From Bacteroidales bacterium (GTDB lineage: Bacteria > Bacteroidota > Bacteroidia > Bacteroidales > WCHB1-69): a DNA stretch of 6,529 nt. Of the stretch, positions 1-5,936 are shown in pieces (positions within the stretch are counted from its first letter, which is position 1; each line of letters begins with the position of its first letter). Under the pieces are notes generated by a model. That model was not told the origin of the DNA and searched no databases. It saw only the letters and a list, made by a program, of their open reading frames with translations. A program made the translations under genes and the position numbers. The stretch lies in the NCBI GenBank assembly GCA_016285615.1, contig JAEERB010000130.1, positions 1-6,529 on the forward strand, read 5' to 3'.

Positions 1-2
1 AT

Positions 3-1802
3 GATGCTTGTACGGTAGACAGTTGTGGTAAGGGCGCATATACCAGTAGATTAGGAAATTTAGTTGTTGGTGTAACATATTATGTTCGTGCATATGCAAA
101 AAACATTGCAGGAACAGCGTATGGAGAAGAATTGTGTTTTACTGCAGATTATCCTAACTGTGGGACAATTACAGATTATGATAATAACACATATAATACT
201 GTGCTAATTGGTAACCAATGTTGGATGAGGGAGAATTTGCGAGTTGCCAGATATTCTGACGGAACAGAGATTGAACAAGGAGTCACGTCTTCATATGAAA
301 ATGCGTATTGGTACTATCCTGGAAATGATTCGGCATACAAGACCGCATACGGATTGTTGTATAACTGGAGGGCTGTGATGCATAATGACATACAGAGTAG
401 TGATTCTATTCCTAGTGGAGTACAGGGAGTTTGCCCCAAGGGCTGGCATGTGCCTAGTAAGTCTGAATTTGAAGAATTAATAGCATATTGCGAGCATTAC
501 TACGCATTGGGAGATAATGTGAATGGGATAGGGAAAGCTCTATCTTCTACTACGGATTGGCAATTTTCTCCTAATGAGAACGCTGTTGGCAATGATTTGA
601 GTAAAAACAATATTAGTGGTTTTTCTGCCTTGCCGGCAAACAGTTATTCTGGAAATATTACAACCCCAAAACTTGGTACGGGTGCATACTTTTATAGTAC
701 TACGCGAGTTTCAAACAACGCATATAATTTAAATTTATGGTATGAATTTTCTCAGGTTACTTTAGGATATTGGAATTTCTACGCATCGGCTTCCGTTCGT
801 TGTCTTAAGGATAATATTTCGCATCCAACAGTGTTAACGGCGGCTATAAGTATGCTTTCCACAACGAGTGCTGTTTGTGGTGGAACGGTGACAGGTGTTG
901 ATTCGGAAGAAGTAATTGCACGAGGAGTATGTTGGAATACCACAGGTGAACCAACTGTAGCAGACAATCACACTTTCGACGGCAATGGTTTAGGAACATT
1001 TATAAGCACTATAAAAGGCTTGGCTGCTGATAGCAAATATTATGTACGAGCATATGTAACTGATAGTTCTGGAACAGTATATGGTGAGCAGAAATTTTTT
1101 ACAACTTTAATCTCAACATCAAGATGTAGTGATCAAATAACTGATAGAGATGGCAACAACTATAATACAGTAAAAATAGGTAATCAGTGTTGGATGAAAG
1201 AAAACTTGCGGGTTACTCAATATGCAGACGGAACACTAATACCTAGGGGCTATGAAACTTCAAAAACAGAAGCATATTGGTATTATCCCGATGGATATTC
1301 TTCTAATAAATCAACTTATGGGTTGTTATATAATTGGAAGGCCGTTATGTACAATGCATCTTCATCAGCAACAAATCCAAGTGGAGTACGAGGCATATGT
1401 CCTATTGGTTGGCATGTGCCGAGCATGGCTGAATTTGAAGAGTTAATAATATACTGTAAGCAGCATTATGTTGTGGATAGTAGTTCAAATTATACAGGAA
1501 AGATGTTGGCTGCGACGGTAGGGTGGAGAATGTCTGATAGTGAACACACGATTGGAAACAATCTGAGCACAAATAATGTTAGCGGTTTTTCGGCGTTGCC
1601 AGCGGGGGTGTACTATGGTGTTTATAGTGGTATAGAATACTATACGGATTTTTGGACGACTACAAGATATAAATATGATTCTTATAATGATTCACATATT
1701 GTTTATGCTTTAGGGATGATGTCATCGGATATAGATGTTCGTTTTAGCACTCTGTATGATCATAAAGATGGACTTTCTGTTCGTTGTCTTAGCGATAATT
1801 AA
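3..1802 (+). CDS. FISUMP/FN3-like multidomain surface protein, 5'-partial
   Basis: The frame is open from base 3, the first complete codon, so the gene begins upstream; a TTG at 132 is not a real start because it falls inside a domain. The visible 599 residues read: end of an Ig/FN3-like domain (about 1-50, with YYVRAYAKNIAGTAYGEE), FISUMP domain 1 (53-269), a complete FN3-like domain (274-368, with YYVRAYVTDSSGTVYGEQ), and FISUMP domain 2 (375-598). Both FISUMP domains show NQCWM-ENLRV, YGLLYNW, a CP-GWHVPS motif, GFSALPA and a terminal SVRCL. Proteins of this type in Bacteroidetes are usually exported and cell-surface associated; the function is not established, and a ligand-binding role is inference. 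No C-terminal anchor or sorting domain is visible, so any anchor must be upstream. The gene is AT-rich compared with the PEGA gene: 20 of 60 bases are G/C in the sampled line 181-240. No convincing terminator follows it. Confidence 0.9.
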   Translation, partial: DACTVDSCGKGAYTSRLGNLVVGVTYYVRAYAKNIAGTAYGEELCFTADYPNCGTITDYDNNTYNTVLIGNQCWMRENLRVARYSDGTEIEQGVTSSYENAYWYYPGNDSAYKTAYGLLYNWRAVMHNDIQSSDSIPSGVQGVCPKGWHVPSKSEFEELIAYCEHYYALGDNVNGIGKALSSTTDWQFSPNENAVGNDLSKNNISGFSALPANSYSGNITTPKLGTGAYFYSTTRVSNNAYNLNLWYEFSQVTLGYWNFYASASVRCLKDNISHPTVLTAAISMLSTTSAVCGGTVTGVDSEEVIARGVCWNTTGEPTVADNHTFDGNGLGTFISTIKGLAADSKYYVRAYVTDSSGTVYGEQKFFTTLISTSRCSDQITDRDGNNYNTVKIGNQCWMKENLRVTQYADGTLIPRGYETSKTEAYWYYPDGYSSNKSTYGLLYNWKAVMYNASSSATNPSGVRGICPIGWHVPSMAEFEELIIYCKQHYVVDSSSNYTGKMLAATVGWRMSDSEHTIGNNLSTNNVSGFSALPAGVYYGVYSGIEYYTDFWTTTRYKYDSYNDSHIVYALGMMSSDIDVRFSTLYDHKDGLSVRCLSDN

Positions 1803-1848
1803 AACTGAAAATGAAAACAAAACAATTTCTGTTTAATGCAGTAATCTT

Positions 1849-1911
1849 CCCGCAAATATCGCAGTTAACCGCTGATTATCTTTTCGCGCAAATCCGCGTG
1901 ATCTGCGGGGA
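1849..1911. repeat. REP-like intergenic element (CGC/ATCYGCG-rich)
   Basis: A GC-rich patch in an otherwise AT-rich spacer. It holds repeated CGCAAAT (1851 and 1887), a run of related words CAAATCCGCG then TGATCTGCGG, and an imperfect inverted repeat, CCCGCAAAT (1849-1857) against ATCTGCGGG (1901-1909), 8 of 9 pairing. Similar 'AATCYGCGTnATCTGCGGG' elements are, from memory, scattered between genes in many Bacteroidetes and other bacteria. It could fold as mRNA at the 3' end of the preceding gene or simply be a dispersed repeat. Copy number in this genome is unknown. Confidence 0.4.
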
Positions 1912-1912
1912 T

Positions 1913-2015
1913 AAAATGGCGATTTTGTGCAGTTGTAAAAGGTAAAAATAGGATATTTTGTGCAGTTAAGAGATGTTAAAATAGGGTATTTTGTGCAGTT
2001 TGATTTTTAAAATAG
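1913..2015. repeat. Three (plus one partial) helically phased dyad repeats
   Basis: The exact 13-mer ATTTTGTGCAGTT occurs at 1922-1934, 1955-1967 and 1988-2000, with a period of exactly 33 bases. Each copy is preceded by AAAAT, so that each forms a small dyad: AAAAT-GGCG-ATTTT (1913-1926), AAAATA-GGA-TATTTT (1945-1959) and AAAATA-GGG-TATTTT (1978-1992). A fourth left half, AAAATAG, lies at 2009-2015 and runs into the promoter -33 region. Left-half starts are 32, 33 and 31 bases apart, close to three helical turns, which would put bound proteins on one face of the DNA. This is what an array of operator sites looks like; the binding protein is not known. Confidence 0.65.
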
Positions 2016-2046
2016 TTGTGTATGTAATTGTTTTATTGTATTTTTG
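2016..2046 (+). promoter_or_regulatory. Bacteroidetes-type promoter for the ATPase gene
   Basis: TATTTTTG at 2039-2046 matches the -7 consensus TAnnTTTG exactly. A TTG at 2016-2018 sits 20 bases upstream, in the right place for the -33 element. Transcription would start near 2053, giving a leader of about 29 nt before the ATG at 2082. That leader is A-rich with no Shine-Dalgarno sequence, as is normal for this phylum. The dyad array ends directly at the -33 element. Confidence 0.6.
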
Positions 2047-2081
2047 CGGCAAATTTTCAACACACAAAAATTCCATAATCT

Positions 2082-3380
2082 ATGATACGGAATCTTAAAC
2101 GAATATTGGAATCTCAACGAGACGAGTTAGAACAGTTAGATACGACAGCCCTTTGCACGCGACAGGAGGAGCGGGAATTGCAGTTGGACAGCCATTTGGC
2201 GCAAGTGGTCATAGGTGTGCGCCGCAGCGGAAAGTCAACCTTATGCCAAAAGGTGCTGATTGAAAACAATGTTCATTTTGCCTACGTGAATTTTGATGAT
2301 GAGCGCTTGACGAAAGCCACAACGTATGATTTGGACGATGTTCTTCAGATGCTCTATGAAATATACGGCGCTTTTACGCATCTTTTCTTGGATGAAGTGC
2401 AGAACGTTACCGATTGGCCGTTTTTTGTCAACCGGTTACTCCGCCAGCGTATCCATCTGGTTATTACAGGCAGCAATGCCAACCTGTTGAGTGGAGAACT
2501 GGCAACCCATCTCACCGGTCGTTACCATCAGATAGAACTCTATCCGTTCTCGTTCGCCGAGGTGTGCCGAATGACACATATAGATATGAAATCAGGTGGA
2601 GTGAAAGCCATCGGACTGCGGCAAAATGCGCTAGTAAAATACATCATGGAAGGAGGTTTCCCTGAGCTGGTGACAATGCCGGACATTAATCGCCACGATT
2701 ATCTGCAGTCGCTGTTGAAAGCCATCATTGAGAAAGATATTTGCAAACGATATAAAGTCCGTTACAAGAAAACTCTTTCGGAACTTGCCAACAAGATGTT
2801 AGACTGGTTTTGCCAGGAAAAATCATATGGTAATATAACCAACGAACTGAATATCAAATCGGTTCATACAACCAAGAACTATGTAGAGTATCTCAGGAAT
2901 GCCTATTTGCTGTATATATTGCCTAAGTTTTCGATGAAAAGTAGCGAACGGACCATGGCGCGTAAGGCCTATGCCATTGATACGGCATTCATATCAGAAC
3001 ATGAACACGCCTTGCTGACAGAAAGTTATGGACTGCGATTGGAGAATGTTGTGGCGTTGGAGATTGCCCGTCGCATGAACAGTGATTATCAACAAGTGTA
3101 TTATTTGAGAAAAGACAATGATTTTGAGGTGGATTTTGTGGTGGTGGAACGATCGCGTGTCATCGAGCTCATCCAGGTATCTTACGACTTTAGCAATCCG
3201 TCGGGCAAATTGCACAAACGCGAGATAGGAGGGCTGGTTAAAGGCTCCGCATACACACGCTGTGATAACTTGACACTTGTGGTGATGTATGGCGATACGG
3301 GTGATATTCAACAGGATGGCAAGACTATCCATGTCGTCAGTGCCGCCGATTGGCTGATACATACAAAATCATATAAATGA
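2082..3380 (+). CDS. AAA_14/DUF4143 family ATPase
   Basis: A 432-residue protein, the usual length for this family. An N-terminal AAA domain has Walker A GVRRSGKST (45-53), Walker B LFLDEVQN (101-108), a sensor-like TGSNA (129-133), then GRY and LYPFSFAE, which are typical of AAA_14. GGFPE at 191-195 leads into a middle helical, winged-helix-like region (about 230-285). The C-terminal DUF4143 domain resembles the PD-(D/E)xK nuclease fold: E321, EVDF (D351) and ELIQV (E362, Q365). The Lys expected in an active nuclease is Gln here, so cleavage activity is doubtful. Biological role is unknown for most members; ATP binding is well supported. The start at 2082 fits the promoter and the conserved N-terminus. 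The last codons overlap the next gene by ATGA, while the upstream gene is 279 bases away, so this is the first gene of its transcript. Confidence 0.93.
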   Translation: MIRNLKRILESQRDELEQLDTTALCTRQEERELQLDSHLAQVVIGVRRSGKSTLCQKVLIENNVHFAYVNFDDERLTKATTYDLDDVLQMLYEIYGAFTHLFLDEVQNVTDWPFFVNRLLRQRIHLVITGSNANLLSGELATHLTGRYHQIELYPFSFAEVCRMTHIDMKSGGVKAIGLRQNALVKYIMEGGFPELVTMPDINRHDYLQSLLKAIIEKDICKRYKVRYKKTLSELANKMLDWFCQEKSYGNITNELNIKSVHTTKNYVEYLRNAYLLYILPKFSMKSSERTMARKAYAIDTAFISEHEHALLTESYGLRLENVVALEIARRMNSDYQQVYYLRKDNDFEVDFVVVERSRVIELIQVSYDFSNPSGKLHKREIGGLVKGSAYTRCDNLTLVVMYGDTGDIQQDGKTIHVVSAADWLIHTKSYK

Positions 3381-5755
3381 GATATTTGATGATTGCAATG
3401 AGGAATATTCTTACAAAACTTTGCATATTTCTATTCTTTTTAGGAATCACTGTTGCTGTTTTCGCCCAACCATCGGGCATTTCCGTGCAGCCGGGCGACT
3501 TTTACCGCGATGAGAGCGACCTTACCGCCCGTATGCACCCCGTGCGGAACGACAATGCTCAGAACTGCGCCTTGCTGAAAATCATCACAACGGAGAAGGA
3601 CTTCGTCTTCGAGCCAGATGCACTTGGCATGTGCCGCGATGTGGAGTACAAAACCGCCGAAGTGTGGCTCTGGCTGGCTCCGGGCTCACGGCGGCTCACC
3701 ATCAAGCACCCGCAACTGGGACAGCTCCGCAACTACGAATACCCCTTGGCTATAGAATCATCCACTGTCTATGTGATGAAACTCACCACGGGCAAAGTGA
3801 CCACAATAGTGCAGCAGGTCAATCAGGAGAACTTTTTGGTGTTAGCCGTTACTCCTCCCGAAGCTGCTGTGAAGATTGATGGGAAGATGGTAGTCACAAA
3901 AAAAGGAACCTACCAAGGCATGTACTCGGTGGGCAAACATCATTACGAGGCCTTCTGCGATCTCTACCATCCGCAGCAGGGCGAGTTTGTGATCACCCCA
4001 GACGAGAGAACCGACCTCAAATTGACATTGAAACCCAATTATGGTTGGATTAATGTCATGTCACAGCCTGAGAGCGATGCCGCCGTTTATATCGACGGAA
4101 GACAAGTGGGAACTACACCGTATAAGTCTGACAAATTGGCTAGTGGCAGCTATACTGTGCAAGTGGCCAAAGACATGTGGCAGGAATCTGCTCGTGAGGT
4201 TACTGTTGCCGATGAGAAGACAACTACCGTCACGCTGACGATGAATCCTGACTTTGCTGAACCTCAAATTGTGTGCGATGATGCAGATGCCGAAATTTGG
4301 GTAAATGGCGAGAAGAAGGGGATAGGACGCTGGACAGGTCGCCTTGCAGCCGGCGCATACAAGATAGAGGCACGGCGCACCTCACATCGCACCGCCTCAC
4401 AGTCGGTTACTCTGCGCAATGGCGACCGCCAAACGTTGGCCATTGAGGCTCCACAGCCGATTTATGGTAAGCTTATTGTTACTACCGAGCCAGTTGGCGC
4501 CGATATACTACTCGACGGCAAGAATGTGGGCACGACGCCCAAAATTGTGAACAATGTGTTGGTGGGCAACTACGAGTTGGTTTTGAAGAAGACAGGCTGT
4601 CTGCCTGTGACCAAGAGCATTACCATAGCCGAAGGCCAAACCGTGGAGGTGAGCGAATCGCTGCCCATAGGGCGGCAGATAGTGCTCCGGAGCAATCCCA
4701 CGGGTGCCCGCCTCACCCTTGATGGCGAGTACATTGGCACCGCGCCGCAAACCGTAACCGCCTCCTTTGGCAGCCATAGGGTGGAGGCGCAGCTGGGCGA
4801 GGTGCGCGACAGCCAGACTATTACCGTGGGCGAGAACGGCTCCGGTGAGTTTGCTTTGAATGTGCCGCAGGGTTTCCAGTGTGGCGGCAAGATGAAGGAC
4901 TACGACGGCAATGAGTACAACACAGTGAAGATTGGCAGCCAGTGCTGGATGGCGGAGAATATGCGTGTCACCCGCACTCGCGACGGGAAGAGCATTGCAG
5001 CGGGCAGTTCAACTAGTGCCATCACACCTTACCGCTATGCGCCTAATAACAATACGGGTTATGTGGCGCAGTACGGCTACCTCTACAACTGGCCGGCTGC
5101 TACGGAAGTGTGCCCCAAGGGCTGGCACTTGCCAAGCAGTGGCGAATTTGACGAGTTGATGACCTATTGCGGCGGGCATTACGCTGTAGGTAGCGACAAG
5201 AGCTACATAGCCAAGGCGTTGGCTGCGAAGACGGGATGGAGCAGCTCGAGCTATGACTATACGCCAGGCAATAATCCTTCGGCCAACAATGCCAGCGGGT
5301 TCTCTGCGTTCCCTGCTGGCGGCTACTACGGCTACTTCATCGGTTTTGGCATCAGCGCCAGCTTTTGGAGTGCTACGCCTTACGGTTCTGACCGCGCGTA
5401 CGCTCTGGGCCTCAACTACAGCCTCGAGGGTGCCTACTTGGACGACGGCAGCCGCTACTACGGTTTCTCGGTTCGTTGTCTCAGCGATGGGGATAATATT
5501 AGCGAAATTAGTTATGGTACAGGCACTCGCGGCTATATCTATATGCCCGATTTGACTGTGACGGAATTAGGTGTGGTATATGTTGAAGTCCATATCAGTA
5601 CCGATGGCACGGTGGTTGATGCACGTGTTGTCAATAATAGCAAATATCCTACGACCATCACCAATTCGCGCATCCAGGCCGAGTGCGTGGCCAAGGCTAA
5701 AACTGCCAAATATAAGCCTGGTAAGGAAGAACTTCGTATTATTGTCTTCAAGTAA
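3377..5755 (+). CDS. Secreted PEGA-repeat protein with FISUMP and TonB-C-like domains
   Basis: The 792-residue product has a signal peptide (hydrophobic 15-30, cleavage likely after FA at 30, before QPSG). Residues about 35-148 form an N-terminal domain (DLTARMHPV, CALLKIITTE, EVWLWLAPGSRRLTIKHPQL) familiar from Bacteroides PEGA proteins. About five PEGA-type beta repeats follow: 153-220 (degenerate), 222-291, 297-358, 364-430 and 433-496. Repeats 2 and 4 show D-GK/R-VGTTP; repeat 3 has DADAEIWVNGEKKG and lacks GTTP. A FISUMP domain covers 502-704. The end (about 713-792), with GVVYVEVHISTDGTVVDARVV and AKAKTAKYKPG, resembles the TonB C-terminal fold, though no TonB transmembrane helix is visible. 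It is probably periplasmic or at the outer membrane; function is inference. The first ATG overlaps the ATPase stop, but Met8 (3398) gives a neater signal peptide and may be the true start. Confidence 0.9.
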   Translation: MRYLMIAMRNILTKLCIFLFFLGITVAVFAQPSGISVQPGDFYRDESDLTARMHPVRNDNAQNCALLKIITTEKDFVFEPDALGMCRDVEYKTAEVWLWLAPGSRRLTIKHPQLGQLRNYEYPLAIESSTVYVMKLTTGKVTTIVQQVNQENFLVLAVTPPEAAVKIDGKMVVTKKGTYQGMYSVGKHHYEAFCDLYHPQQGEFVITPDERTDLKLTLKPNYGWINVMSQPESDAAVYIDGRQVGTTPYKSDKLASGSYTVQVAKDMWQESAREVTVADEKTTTVTLTMNPDFAEPQIVCDDADAEIWVNGEKKGIGRWTGRLAAGAYKIEARRTSHRTASQSVTLRNGDRQTLAIEAPQPIYGKLIVTTEPVGADILLDGKNVGTTPKIVNNVLVGNYELVLKKTGCLPVTKSITIAEGQTVEVSESLPIGRQIVLRSNPTGARLTLDGEYIGTAPQTVTASFGSHRVEAQLGEVRDSQTITVGENGSGEFALNVPQGFQCGGKMKDYDGNEYNTVKIGSQCWMAENMRVTRTRDGKSIAAGSSTSAITPYRYAPNNNTGYVAQYGYLYNWPAATEVCPKGWHLPSSGEFDELMTYCGGHYAVGSDKSYIAKALAAKTGWSSSSYDYTPGNNPSANNASGFSAFPAGGYYGYFIGFGISASFWSATPYGSDRAYALGLNYSLEGAYLDDGSRYYGFSVRCLSDGDNISEISYGTGTRGYIYMPDLTVTELGVVYVEVHISTDGTVVDARVVNNSKYPTTITNSRIQAECVAKAKTAKYKPGKEELRIIVFK

Positions 5756-5786
5756 TCGTTCTTGATAGGGTAGAAATATTGCCAAT

Positions 5787-5833
5787 GAAGTTTCCTGTGT
5801 TTTTGTGCACAACTTCGGAAAGACGAAGAAGTT
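5787..5833 (+). other. Mutually exclusive hairpins after the PEGA gene
   Basis: Three related arms occur in series: GAAGTT (5787-5792), AACTTC (5811-5816) and GAAGTT (5828-5833). The middle arm can pair with either neighbour. The first pairing is extended by GTG/CAC (5797-5799 with 5808-5810); the second competes with a CTTCG/CGAAG stem (5813-5817 with 5824-5828). No T-tract follows either stem, so this is not a standard intrinsic terminator, but it may mark the 3' end of the PEGA mRNA. Confidence 0.3.
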
Positions 5834-5867
5834 ACTAGAATATAGTGTTTAAAGTCTAAATTTTTCT

Positions 5868-5875
5868 TATCTTTG
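5868..5875 (+). promoter_or_regulatory. Bacteroidetes-type -7 promoter element for the lipoprotein gene
   Basis: TATCTTTG matches TAnnTTTG exactly. The expected -33 position (about 5845-5849) holds only a weak GTTT/TTTA. Transcription would begin near 5882 and leave a leader of about 55 nt. That leader contains a perfect inverted repeat, AACGAAA (5883-5889) against TTTCGTT (5903-5909), and ends in the AT-rich sequence TTAATATTTTACATT before the ATG, without a Shine-Dalgarno motif. Confidence 0.5.
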
Positions 5876-5936
5876 AACTTTCAACGAAAAAACTTTGTTG
5901 GATTTCGTTATTGTTTGAAACTTAATATTTTACATT

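Noticed and set aside
132..134. TTG start codon for the first gene
   Set aside because: The frame is open from base 3 and codes for a recognisable FN3-like segment before 132, so this TTG is internal.
1820..1834. Terminator hairpin AAACA/TGTTT after the first gene
   Set aside because: The stem is five A/T-rich pairs without a following T-tract, too weak to call.
1922..2000. Short CRISPR array from the 33-base periodic repeats
   Set aside because: The exact repeat is only 13 bases, the intervening bases are AT-rich and related to each other rather than unique spacers, and no cas gene is present.
2082..3380. Insertion sequence or transposase
   Set aside because: The protein has AAA/DUF4143 motifs and no transposase catalytic domain; no flanking terminal inverted repeats or target duplications were seen.
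4508..4890. Two reverse-strand frames inside the PEGA gene
   Set aside because: They are shadows of GC-rich codon use in the repeats; the forward frame carries clear PEGA motifs.
5321..5467. Active diversity-generating retroelement
   Set aside because: The lobe composition is suggestive, but neither a reverse transcriptase nor a template repeat occurs in the window, so it is kept only as a hypothesis in the findings.
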